Origin: JAIMBK01 sp040755975
Lineage (GTDB): Bacteria > Bacillota > Desulfotomaculia > Desulfotomaculales > Nap2-2B
Direction: 5' to 3'
Assembly (NCBI GenBank): GCA_040755975.1
Contig: JBFLZY010000013.1
Span: 1-46,849, forward strand
DNA length: 46,849 nt
Part shown: piece after piece, positions 24,523 to 31,648 of the stretch
How positions within the stretch are numbered: position 1 is the stretch's first letter
How the letters are laid out: every line of letters starts with the position of its first letter
Made by a program: the position numbers and the translations under genes
The notes under the pieces: model-generated
Seen by the model: only the letters and a program-made list of their open reading frames with translations
The model's database searches: none
What the model was told of the DNA's origin: nothing

Positions 24523-24551
24523 AGTATAAATGGTATTCCAGAAAAATGCAA
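24523..24551 (-). promoter_or_regulatory. fapR operon promoter
   Basis: On the minus strand TTGCAT (24546-24551) and TATACT (24523-24528) are separated by 17 bases. Transcription would begin around 24516, inside the FapR operator. Confidence 0.8.
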
Positions 24552-24601
24552 CTGGTTGCAAAAAATTTTTCCCCTGCAAAGGCGAGACTTTTTCCAAAAA
24601 C

Positions 24602-24625
24602 AAAAAAGCCCGCCGGAACTCGGGG
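24602..24625 (-). terminator. Probable rpmF terminator
   Basis: On the minus strand CCCCG and CGGGC form a short GC stem with an eight-base loop, followed by CTTTTTTGTTTTT. It lies about 90 bases after rpmF and before the fapR promoter, so it would partly insulate the two units. The stem is short. Confidence 0.55.
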
Positions 24626-24715
24626 GAAGATAAAGAAAGCAACTGGCCAAAAGCTGGGCGGCAACGCCCTATAAACCTTTGGCAAGTTTTTCCGATCTGT
24701 CTGCTAAAACACCGC

Positions 24716-24898
24716 TTATGCTTTGGTGGCTTTTTCTACCTCTCTCTCCTTATAATAACCACACGCGGGGCATACCCGGTGAGGCATGAATAATTGCCGG
24801 CAGTGTGGGCAGCGGACCAGAGTAGGGGCAGCAATTTTTAAATTGGCCCGGCGCTGACGCTTGCGTTGTTTGGAAACCCTCCTTTTTGGGACGCCCAC
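24716..24898 (-). CDS. rpmF: 50S ribosomal protein L32
   Basis: A 60-residue basic ribosomal protein. The N-terminus GVPKRRVSKQRKRQRRAN is the L32 signature, and two Cys pairs (CPHC and CPAC) form the zinc-binding version of the protein. The start is GTG 24898 with AAGGGGG upstream. It follows yceD, the standard partner, and precedes the fatty-acid genes as in many bacteria, linking ribosome and membrane growth. Confidence 0.96.
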   Translation of the reverse strand: MGVPKRRVSKQRKRQRRANLKIAAPTLVRCPHCRQLFMPHRVCPACGYYKEREVEKATKA

Positions 24899-25115
24899 TT
24901 ATTCCACCCCCTTTATCAAGGTTAATTTCAACCTGGATCATTAAATAAAAAATCACGTAAGCAAAAAGAAGCAACAATTAATTCAAAGCATTATTTCGCT
25001 CCTGGCAAAACGGACGGCAAGCCGGTGGTTTCTCATTCTTTATGGTGGAAACGAACGGTCTCCATGAGCAACTCCCTCCGGCTTTTTCTTTACCCGGGAG
25101 CGTCTGCCTGCGGGT

Positions 25116-25613
25116 TTATTTTAAAAGATCCCCCAGTACGGCCAGCCGCGGGTCAACATTTTTTTGCCGGCACTGGCAGTCGGCCACGTTCAAATTCTTC
25201 CCGCAGTACGGACAAAATCCGCGGCAATCTTCGCGACAAACAGCTTTCATGGGAACTTCCAGCATAAGTGTTTTGATTATCTCGGGCTCGCAATTGATGA
25301 CCGGGCCGGTAAAGAAAATCCAGTCTTCTTGCCCGTTTCCGGCGAAATAATAAACTTCCTCGAAAGGAGCGGCCAACTGAAAATGAAAAGGCTCCAGGCA
25401 GCGTGCGCAGTTAAGCCGCACGGTTGCTTCCACCGTTCCCCTGGCTAAAATGGTGGCCTCGGTACTGGTTAATTCCAAAGCCACCTTTACCGGGCCGGTG
25501 AACTCTATTTTTTCGGCGCCTTCCCCGATTGGGGGAAGAGAGCCGGCAAGTTGCAGGTTCACAACCTCACCCGGGTTTTCTTTCAAAAAACTGACGTCCA
25601 CCTGGAACACAAG
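25116..25613 (-). CDS. yceD: YceD/DUF177 family protein
   Basis: A 165-residue DUF177 protein, a family found beside rpmF and implicated in 23S rRNA maturation in bacteria and plastids. Seen are FQVDVSFLKENPGE, a beta-rich middle, LNCARCLEPF, and a C-terminal Cys cluster (CREDCRGFCPYCGKNLN, then DCQC) consistent with metal binding. GTG 25613 after GGTGGGGTG is preferred. An ATG at 25652 lies upstream of the predicted transcription start (about 25648) and so cannot be used from this promoter. It lies about 215 bases before rpmF, with no clear terminator between. Confidence 0.87.
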   Translation of the reverse strand, partial: LVFQVDVSFLKENPGEVVNLQLAGSLPPIGEGAEKIEFTGPVKVALELTSTEATILARGTVEATVRLNCARCLEPFHFQLAAPFEEVYYFAGNGQEDWIFFTGPVINCEPEIIKTLMLEVPMKAVCREDCRGFCPYCGKNLNVADCQCRQKNVDPRLAVLGDLLK

Positions 25614-25654
25614 AGACACCCCACCAATCGTCGAACACCTATTCAACGACACCC

Positions 25655-25683
25655 ATTATATAGAAGCCGCTTGCGCTTGTCAA
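25655..25683 (-). promoter_or_regulatory. Consensus sigma-A promoter for yceD-rpmF
   Basis: TTGACA (25678-25683) and TATAAT (25655-25660) on the minus strand, 17 bases apart, match the consensus perfectly. The predicted transcript begins near 25648, about 35 bases before the yceD GTG. Confidence 0.92.
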
Positions 25684-25789
25684 GTTAAAACCCCCTCCCC
25701 GAAACTTTTTGGGTTTCGTCCCCGATGAATAAAATGCATAAAATTTAGTTAAAATAGAGATAAAAACTAAGCACAGGAGGATGGAAAGA

Positions 25790-25984
25790 GTGTCTCGGTA
25801 TGGTTGGATCGGTATTATTCTAGGCATCTGGTTAATCATTGCACCCTTTGTTTTGAGGTACCAAAACGTTACCTTCGCCATGTGGAATGATATCGTCCTC
25901 GGCGTCCTGGTAGCCGTCAGCTCTTACCTGCTCAGCACCGATTTGCGCAGGGCCGGTGTGGGCGGCGGAACGGAAAACAGGTAA
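25790..25984 (+). CDS. Small SPW-repeat-like membrane protein
   Basis: A 64-residue protein with two membrane segments: WIGIILGIWLIIAPFVLRY and WNDIVLGVLVAVSSYLL. The W-x-x-I-x-LG-x-W-L-x-x-APF and W-N-D-x-x-x-G patterns match the SPW repeat, a membrane motif of unknown function. GTG 25790 lies nine bases after AGGAGG; the ATG at 25781 abuts that site and is unlikely. It is monocistronic and ends before a bidirectional terminator. Confidence 0.7.
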   Translation: MSRYGWIGIILGIWLIIAPFVLRYQNVTFAMWNDIVLGVLVAVSSYLLSTDLRRAGVGGGTENR

Positions 25985-26021
25985 AAGATAAGCAAACGAA
26001 GCAACCGGAAAAAAAGAAGTC

Positions 26022-26060
26022 AAAATAAAGGAATTGGCGCAAAACCAATTCCTTTATTTT
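26022..26060. terminator. Bidirectional terminator
   Basis: A 16-bp perfect stem, AAAATAAAGGAATTGG (26022-26037) with its complement at 26045-26060 and a seven-base loop, with A/T-rich outer ends. It serves both the SPW-like gene (+) and the TtcA-like gene (-), which converge here. Confidence 0.85.
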
Positions 26061-26087
26061 CTGGCTAAAGAAGTTAACCCTGAGGCT

Positions 26088-26837
26088 TCAGGCGCCTGCC
26101 TTTCCTTCCCCCTCTTTAAACCAGAGGTTCCGCAAATCAGCTGTTTTCAGGGCGTTTAAAAATCTTTCGCGAAAATCCGGGTAAAGCCCTACCAGATGAC
26201 CGACCACCCGCTTGACTTCTTCCCGCCTGGTCAACCCGTTGACCGGGCAGGGGTTGGCGATCACGGGCAAACTAAGTTCCCTGGTCAAACGCCGGATATG
26301 TTCCTGAAAAAGGTAGACAAGCGGCCGGATCATGGTCAGGCCGGTGCGGTCCAGATAAGTATTGGGCGCAAAGGTGCGGAACTGGCCATTGTAAAATAAG
26401 CTCATGAAAAAGGTTTCAATAGCGTCGTCCAGATGATGCCCCAGGGCCACCTTATTGCAACCCAGCTCGAGGGCGGTATTGTTCAACACCCCCCGCCGCA
26501 AATTTGAACACAGTGCGCAGGGATTTTTTTCCTGCCGGACGGCAAAGACTATCTCCCCGATATCGGAGGGCTTATAGTAAAAAGGCACCTGCAGCTTTTC
26601 GCAAAACTCCCGCAACGTGTTAACCTCGACCTGCCAGCCCAGATCAATGTAAATCCCGTGCAAATTAAACTTTACGGGGGAGACCCGCAAGACGTGGGTC
26701 AAGGCGTACAAAAGGGTCGTGCTGTCCTTCCCGCCGGAAAGGGCAACCGCAATCCTGTCGCCGCTTTGGACCATGTTGTAATCGACCATTGCCTGTTTTA
26801 CCCTGGTGAGCGCCCAACTCTGAAAGTATTTGCCCAA
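26088..26837 (-). CDS. TtcA-like tRNA thiolation enzyme
   Basis: A 249-residue PP-loop ATPase of the TtcA/TtuA group, which thiolate tRNA bases (2-thiocytidine 32 or similar) using an iron-sulfur cluster. The PP-loop is AVALSGGKDSTTLLYAL. CALCSNLRRGVLN provides a CxxC pair, and NPCPVNG the third cysteine region. GCNKVALGHHLDDAIETFFMSLFYNG is the family helix. Length is typical for short TtcA. It is single, transcribed away from its neighbours. Assignment to TtcA rather than another PP-loop enzyme rests on the cysteine layout. Confidence 0.82.
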   Translation of the reverse strand: MGKYFQSWALTRVKQAMVDYNMVQSGDRIAVALSGGKDSTTLLYALTHVLRVSPVKFNLHGIYIDLGWQVEVNTLREFCEKLQVPFYYKPSDIGEIVFAVRQEKNPCALCSNLRRGVLNNTALELGCNKVALGHHLDDAIETFFMSLFYNGQFRTFAPNTYLDRTGLTMIRPLVYLFQEHIRRLTRELSLPVIANPCPVNGLTRREEVKRVVGHLVGLYPDFRERFLNALKTADLRNLWFKEGEGKAGA

Positions 26838-26932
26838 ACAGATCTCCCCTCAAAAGAACTCAGGACGTTGTGTTTCCCAAAGTCGCCAAATGTCCCCTGG
26901 ACCTGGAAACCTGGTATTTTATACCCGACCGG

Positions 26933-28054
26933 CTATATTTTATTAAGTTCTTTCCACTTCTCGACGTCCTTTTTCGTCTCCGCGGGCCGGCCAAAGAAGA
27001 TTACCGCCCCCAGCAAAAACAGGATCAGGGCCCAGCCGGTTACTGCCGGCTGCCAGCCTCCGGCCAGAAAACCCCGCCCTGCGCCGAAAACCAGCGCGGT
27101 TAACCCCAGACCCACCCCGGCCATTACGTAATCGGCCACACCTAATAAGAACAGCAAACCAATCATAACCAGACAAGGCGATAATACGCCCGGCAGCCCG
27201 GCCGGGTTAAACAGCAAGCGGCCTATTTCCAGCATCAAGCCGGCCGGGACCAGGTATTTACCCGGCAAAGCCATTTTGCTGAACCACTTATATTTTTCCA
27301 TGGCCAGCGCATAAAAATCTATGAGCAGAAAGAGTATTTCTTTAACGCCCCACAATTTTTGCCACCCATTCAAAGTAGGCGTGAGCACCGGCAGGGAGTC
27401 AAGTTTATGCTTCCGTTCGGGGTAAAGCCGGGCCAGCAGTTCGGGAATTAAAGACATGCCGCCCGCAGCTGCCCAAAACGGCCACGACGAAAAATCTTTC
27501 GGGCTGCTAAAGTGCAGCACCGCCAGGTAAACCACAGCAAACAACAGGGAATGGAAGGTTCGCCAATGGGCGCTCCATAAAGGCAAAAAGCATAACCAGA
27601 TTGCGGGCGTGAGCAAGGCGGCCAAAAGAAAAGGCAAAGCCCAAGACACGAAAAGAGCAGTCAAAATTGCCCAGGCGATCGTGATCCCCCAGGCCCGGGC
27701 GGACCGGTGGTAAGTGGCAAAAAAGCGCGCGCCCGAAAACAAGTAATAGACGCCGGCGATTGTTAAAGACACAAGAACATAGCCGGCGGCCGGTTTCAAA
27801 GACGCCAGAACACCGTGGCCATTCCCCAGCGCAGGAACCGAAAAGCCGGCGAAAACGCCAAACAAAAAGGCCCAGCGGTGAAGGTAACCCACCCGGTAAG
27901 CGGTATAAAGGGCGATTGCCAATCCAATCAGCGGATAGGCCCAATATTCCTGGATAAAATCCCCCGCGATGCCGGCCAAAAAACCTTCCCCGAAGGCAAC
28001 GGGCCAGTAACGACCCAGGTAACGCCCGCCGGATACTTTCACCGGTTGATCCAT
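26933..28054 (-). CDS. Polytopic membrane protein of unknown function
   Basis: I do not recognise the family. The 373-residue protein has about ten hydrophobic segments, beginning with PLIGLAIALYTAYRVGYLHRW and ending with LILFLLGAVIFFG, then a charged tail (RPAETKKDVEKWKELNKI). Between segments there is a cytoplasmic loop with ARLYPERKHKLDSLPVLTP. ATG 28054 is ten bases after GGGGG; a TTG nine bases earlier is too close to that site. It is monocistronic, between ttcA and a divergent gene. Confidence 0.7.
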   Translation of the reverse strand: MDQPVKVSGGRYLGRYWPVAFGEGFLAGIAGDFIQEYWAYPLIGLAIALYTAYRVGYLHRWAFLFGVFAGFSVPALGNGHGVLASLKPAAGYVLVSLTIAGVYYLFSGARFFATYHRSARAWGITIAWAILTALFVSWALPFLLAALLTPAIWLCFLPLWSAHWRTFHSLLFAVVYLAVLHFSSPKDFSSWPFWAAAGGMSLIPELLARLYPERKHKLDSLPVLTPTLNGWQKLWGVKEILFLLIDFYALAMEKYKWFSKMALPGKYLVPAGLMLEIGRLLFNPAGLPGVLSPCLVMIGLLFLLGVADYVMAGVGLGLTALVFGAGRGFLAGGWQPAVTGWALILFLLGAVIFFGRPAETKKDVEKWKELNKI

Positions 28055-28163
28055 TCCATGCAAACCCCCTGCTCTATCTAAGCCGCAATCTTACTGTCCA
28101 CCAGCAAGAGAAGCCTAAAAAATTTTCGCTGTTTAAGCAATATATTCCTGCCCGAAAAAAGGT

Positions 28164-28191
28164 TTGACAAGAAATTTCTTAATGATAAAAT
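28164..28191 (+). promoter_or_regulatory. Promoter of the bifunctional-nuclease-family gene
   Basis: TTGACA (28164-28169) and TAAAAT (28186-28191), 16 bases apart, about 80 bases before the GTG start at 28274. Confidence 0.75.
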
Positions 28192-28273
28192 AACGATAAG
28201 ACCCCCTCGGCAAAAGACCATTTTAATCCCGTTTAAAAAGAACAGCGGCTCCATAAAGGAAGGTGAACAAGTA

Positions 28274-28750
28274 GTGATCCTCGTCAACGTAAAAGGGGTT
28301 GCTTATGATGTATCGGGCAATCCAATCATCCTGCTTACCGACCAGGAAGAAGAAAGAGTGTTGCCGATCTGGGTTGGCCTGCTGGAAGCTCACTCCATTG
28401 CCATCGCCTTGGAAAATGTGGTCATGCCCAGGCCGTTAACCCATGACCTGCTCCGCAATATTTGCGAACAGTTAGGGGCCAGAATTGCGCGCGTAGTAAT
28501 CACTGATTTAAAAGAAAACACTTTCTATGCCGAAATTCACTTACACCTGAAAGATCAGGAAATGGTCATCGACTCCCGGCCCAGCGACGCCGTCGCCCTG
28601 GCTTTACGCACCGATGCGCCGGTATTTTTAACGGAAAAATTAACCTCCCAGATGTTAGCAATCAAAGATTTAGTTGATGAAGAAACGCTTGAAGAGCTTA
28701 AAAAAACAAAAGAAGACCTTTTGAAAGAATACAAAAAAACATTGCATTAA
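28274..28750 (+). CDS. Bifunctional nuclease (BFN/DUF151) family protein
   Basis: A 158-residue protein of the BFN domain. The pattern ILLTDQEEERVLPIWVGLLEAHSIAIAL, then MPRPLTHDLL, then IDSRPSDAVALALRTDAPVF is the DUF151 signature. Plant and Thermotoga relatives have been studied as nucleases or structural proteins; the bacterial role is unclear. A Lys-rich C-terminal helix (EELKKTKEDLLKEYKKTLH) follows. The start is GTG 28274 with AAGGAAGGTG upstream. Confidence 0.87.
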   Translation: MILVNVKGVAYDVSGNPIILLTDQEEERVLPIWVGLLEAHSIAIALENVVMPRPLTHDLLRNICEQLGARIARVVITDLKENTFYAEIHLHLKDQEMVIDSRPSDAVALALRTDAPVFLTEKLTSQMLAIKDLVDEETLEELKKTKEDLLKEYKKTLH

Positions 28751-28916
28751 ACAAAAAGCCTTCCTCAACTGCAGTTATTCTTCCCGCTCTTTCCCCCTCG
28801 CCACCAGCTTCGCCTTGACGACGGGAAAACAGTCTAAATCGGGATATAACCCGATGGCAACGGCCGACTCGAGGTGTCACCCCGCCTTCCGCAACAGATT
28901 GCCACAGAAAAAATAC

Positions 28917-28945
28917 TTGACAAGCGAAACGGCGGGTGTTAAATT
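28917..28945 (+). promoter_or_regulatory. Promoter of the S-box operon
   Basis: TTGACA (28917-28922) and TAAATT (28940-28945), 17 bases apart, placed about 25 bases before the SAM riboswitch. The stretch between the upstream gene and this promoter shows nothing else recognisable. Confidence 0.75.
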
Positions 28946-28969
28946 AAGTTAGACAACCAAATAACCGTG

Positions 28970-29083
28970 CTCTTATCCAGAGCGGTGGAGGGACTGGCCC
29001 AATGAAACCCGGCAACCGCCTTATCAAAAATAAGGAATGGTGCCAATTCCTGCAGAAGAGTGGAATCTTCTGACAGATAAGAG
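28970..29083 (+). promoter_or_regulatory. SAM-I (S-box) riboswitch
   Basis: The closing helix P1 pairs CTCTTATC (28970-28977) with GATAAGAG (29076-29083). Between them are the invariant S-box blocks: AGAGCGGTGGAGGGA, CTGGCCCAATGAAACCCGGC and AACC, then GGTGCCAATTCC in the J3/4-P4 region. The aptamer binds S-adenosylmethionine. The 3' side of P1 (AAGAGG) can alternatively pair with CCTCTT at 29103-29108 in the terminator stem, the classical off-switch arrangement. Confidence 0.95.
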
Positions 29084-29099
29084 GATGCCAAGATCAAGC

Positions 29100-29130
29100 G
29101 GGCCTCTTCTATGTTGGAAGGGGCCCTTTA
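29100..29130 (+). terminator. SAM-controlled transcription terminator
   Basis: GGGCCTCTTC (29100-29109) pairs with GAAGGGGCCC (29117-29126) over ten base pairs with one G-U, followed by a short T-run. With SAM bound, P1 forms and this hairpin is free to stop transcription. Without SAM, its 5' arm is taken by the P1 3' strand. Confidence 0.82.
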
Positions 29131-29174
29131 ACGTCTGGAGCAGAGCACAAAAAAACAGCTGGAGGGGATTGCCG

Positions 29175-30365
29175 ATGAGCTTTCTAAAGACTTACGCCGA
29201 AATCAACGCCAAAATCAAAACCGGTAAAGCTGTCGTGGTCACTGCCGAAGAACTGATTGCCCTGGCTGAAGAAAAGGGGCTGGCCAGGGCGGCCCGGGAA
29301 GTAGATGTGGTCACCACCGGCACGTTCGCCCCTATGTGCTCTTCAGGCGTTTTCTTAAACTTTGGCCACTCCGCCCCAAGAATTAAAATGCACCGGGTCT
29401 GGCTAAACGACGTACCTGCCTATACGGGCGTTGCCGCCGTGGACGCCTACCTGGGCGCTACCGAAGTTCCCGAAAACGATCCGCTTAACCGCAACCATCC
29501 CGGCGAGTTTCGTTACGGCGGCGGACACGTCATTCAAGAACTGGTTGAGCGGAAGCCGATCCGGTTGAAGGCCACAGCTTACGGGACGGATTGCTACCCG
29601 CGGCGGGAACTGGAAACCGTCATTACTTTAAACGATATCAACGAAGCGATCTTGTTTAATCCGCGCAATGCTTACCAGAACTACAACTGCGCGGTTAACT
29701 TGAGCTCCCGGACAATTTATACCTACATGGGGGTGCTTAAACCAAACCTTGGCAACGCTCACTACTCAACTTCGGGCCAGCTAAGCCCTCTCCTTAAGGA
29801 CCCGCATTTCCAAACAATCGGGATCGGCACCAGGATCTTTTTAGGCGGCGGCATCGGTTACGTGGCCTGGAACGGCACCCAGCACTTCCCCGCCATCCAG
29901 AAAGACGAAACGGGGCGGGAGCTGGGCCCGGCGGGCGGAACCCTGGCGGTAATCGGCGATCTCAAGCAAATGAGCGCCAGGTGGTTAAGAGGAACCAGCT
30001 ACCTGGGGTACGGGGCAACCTTAAGTGTGGGCATCGGGGTCCCCATCCCCATTTTAAACGAAGAAATCGCTTGCTACGCCGCGGCAAAGGACAGCGATTT
30101 ATACGCCCCGATTGTCGATTACGGAGAGGCCTACCCCAATAGAATTCCGGGCAATCTCGGCTACGTGAGCTACGCCGAACTCAAAGCGGGCAAAATTACC
30201 GTTCTGGGCAAAGAGGTGCCCACCGCCCCTCTTTCCAGCTACCCGCTGGCCAGGGAGATCGCGCAAATCCTTAAAAACTGGATTCAGGAGGGAAAATTCC
30301 TGTTAACCGAACCGGTCCAATTGCTCCCGTCGCCAGCGGACGGAATAAAGGCCAAGGTGCTCTAA
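29175..30365 (+). CDS. Homocysteine biosynthesis protein (DUF39)
   Basis: A 396-residue DUF39/HcyBio protein. In Methanosarcina and Desulfovibrio the family is required to make homocysteine from aspartate semialdehyde and sulfide, replacing the O-acylhomoserine route. Family stretches are VDVVTTGTFAPMCSSGVFLNFGHS with a conserved Cys, YGTDCYPR, NYNCAVNLSSRTIYTYMG, and FLGGGIGYVAWNGTQHFP. ATG 29175 with GGAGGGG upstream is chosen; earlier in-frame codons fall in the riboswitch. It is the first gene under the SAM riboswitch and lies 25 bases before its ferredoxin partner. The mechanism is not fully worked out in any organism I know of. Confidence 0.92.
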   Translation: MSFLKTYAEINAKIKTGKAVVVTAEELIALAEEKGLARAAREVDVVTTGTFAPMCSSGVFLNFGHSAPRIKMHRVWLNDVPAYTGVAAVDAYLGATEVPENDPLNRNHPGEFRYGGGHVIQELVERKPIRLKATAYGTDCYPRRELETVITLNDINEAILFNPRNAYQNYNCAVNLSSRTIYTYMGVLKPNLGNAHYSTSGQLSPLLKDPHFQTIGIGTRIFLGGGIGYVAWNGTQHFPAIQKDETGRELGPAGGTLAVIGDLKQMSARWLRGTSYLGYGATLSVGIGVPIPILNEEIACYAAAKDSDLYAPIVDYGEAYPNRIPGNLGYVSYAELKAGKITVLGKEVPTAPLSSYPLAREIAQILKNWIQEGKFLLTEPVQLLPSPADGIKAKVL

Positions 30366-30390
30366 CATTATTGCAAGGAGGTCGGACAAA

Positions 30391-30792
30391 ATGGCGCCGA
30401 AAAGGATTTTCCTGCGCTTTAGCGCCGATAAATCGGACCAACCGATCATTTACCGCCTGGTCAAAGATTACGACCTGATCATCAACATCCTTAAGGCCAA
30501 CGTCAACCCCCAAAAAGAAGGCACCATGGTGCTGGAAATAACGGGCGAACGATACAACGAAGGCCTTGACTACCTGCGGCGGCAGGGGGTCACCGTGCAG
30601 CCCTTAATCGAAGGAATTACCCGCAACGAGGAACGCTGCACCATGTGCGGTGCCTGCACAGCTATCTGTCCTACCGGCGCCCTTTACATAGAAAGGCCGG
30701 GGATGGAGGTACACTTTAAAGAAGACAACTGCATAGTCTGCCAGCTCTGCACTAAGGCCTGTCCCATGCGGGCAATGGAGGTCCAGTTTTAA
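30391..30792 (+). CDS. NIL domain 4Fe-4S ferredoxin, homocysteine synthesis partner
   Basis: A 133-residue protein with an N-terminal NIL/ACT-like domain (residues about 1-75, RIFLRFSADKSDQPIIYRL through QPLIEG) and two 4Fe-4S motifs, CTMCGACTAICP and CIVCQLCTKACP. The equivalent methanogen and Desulfovibrio proteins work with DUF39 in reductive sulfur transfer to form homocysteine. It lies 25 bases after DUF39 with AAGGAGG before ATG, and two bases before the third gene, so the three are cotranscribed. Confidence 0.92.
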   Translation: MAPKRIFLRFSADKSDQPIIYRLVKDYDLIINILKANVNPQKEGTMVLEITGERYNEGLDYLRRQGVTVQPLIEGITRNEERCTMCGACTAICPTGALYIERPGMEVHFKEDNCIVCQLCTKACPMRAMEVQF

Positions 30793-30794
30793 CT

Positions 30795-31553
30795 TTGCTT
30801 TACAGCGAGCGCACTTACCGCCAGCGACACCGCCAGGACGACTTAATCCATTTCCAGGTGGTCGTAAAAGAAACCGACCTGGACATTGCCGTTCGCAAAG
30901 AACGGTTTTCGGAAAATCTGGCGGCCATTGCGGAAAAAACGGTAAAAAAATGCCGACAACCGCTTGAGGAATACATCCAGCAGGATCCGGCATTTGTTCA
31001 CGCGCTGACGCCTTACGAAGTGCCCCCCACCGCGCCGCCGATCGTTCAGGATATGGCCCGGGCGGCCGGTGCGGCCGGGGTCGGACCGATGGCCGCGGTG
31101 GCAGGGGCGATTGCCGACTGTGTGGGGTACGCCCTGGCCAGGTACAGCAAAGACGTCATTGTCGAAAACGGCGGCGATATCTTCTTGCGCACCAGCCGCG
31201 TAAGACGCATTGGTATTTTCGCCGGGAAATCCCCTTTAAGTTACCGGCTGGCAATAGAAATAAAGCCGGGCTTCGGCCCTTTAGGGATCTGCACTTCTTC
31301 GGGAACAGTGGGCCACTCCTTAAGTTTCGGCAAGGCCGACGCCGCAATCATTCTTTCTCCTTCCGCCGCCCTGGCGGATGCCGTGGCCACCGCCGCCGCC
31401 AACCTGGTGCAAAGCAAAACAGATGTCCAGGCCGCCGTTGACTTTGCCTTAAGCATTCCAGGAGTTACCGGGGCCGTGGCAATCAAGGACGATTTTCTCG
31501 CCGTCCGGGGGCAGGTGAAACTGGTTCCCTTCAACCAAAATATAACCCGATAA
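30795..31553 (+). CDS. UPF0280 family protein (ApbE-like), homocysteine operon
   Basis: A 252-residue protein of UPF0280/COG2122, distantly related to the flavin transferase ApbE. Recognisable parts are YRQRHRQDDLIHFQVVVKETDLDI, GPMAAVAGAIADCVG, SKDVIVENGGDIFL and CTSSGTVGHSLSFGKADAAIILSPSA. Genetic work in Desulfovibrio linked this family to homocysteine formation with DUF39 and NIL proteins. It starts at TTG 30795, with GGAGG in the 3' end of the ferredoxin gene. Its activity is unknown; maturation of a redox partner is one possibility. Confidence 0.87.
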   Translation: MLYSERTYRQRHRQDDLIHFQVVVKETDLDIAVRKERFSENLAAIAEKTVKKCRQPLEEYIQQDPAFVHALTPYEVPPTAPPIVQDMARAAGAAGVGPMAAVAGAIADCVGYALARYSKDVIVENGGDIFLRTSRVRRIGIFAGKSPLSYRLAIEIKPGFGPLGICTSSGTVGHSLSFGKADAAIILSPSAALADAVATAAANLVQSKTDVQAAVDFALSIPGVTGAVAIKDDFLAVRGQVKLVPFNQNITR

Positions 31554-31648
31554 CAGTCAGCTGCCCGTTTCGAGGGAAGCGCCCGGCAACGAAAGGGCCT
31601 TCTTCTCTTTTTTGCGCCTTTGCGCCTGGGCACTGTGCCTGCTTTAAG

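Noticed and set aside
25639..25881. An 80-residue minus-strand frame opposite the SPW-like gene
   Set aside because: It covers the yceD promoter and is antisense to a well-supported small membrane protein.
29037..29174. An N-terminal extension of the DUF39 protein starting at 29037
   Set aside because: This stretch is the 3' half of the SAM riboswitch and its terminator. The protein family begins at ATG 29175, which has its own ribosome site.
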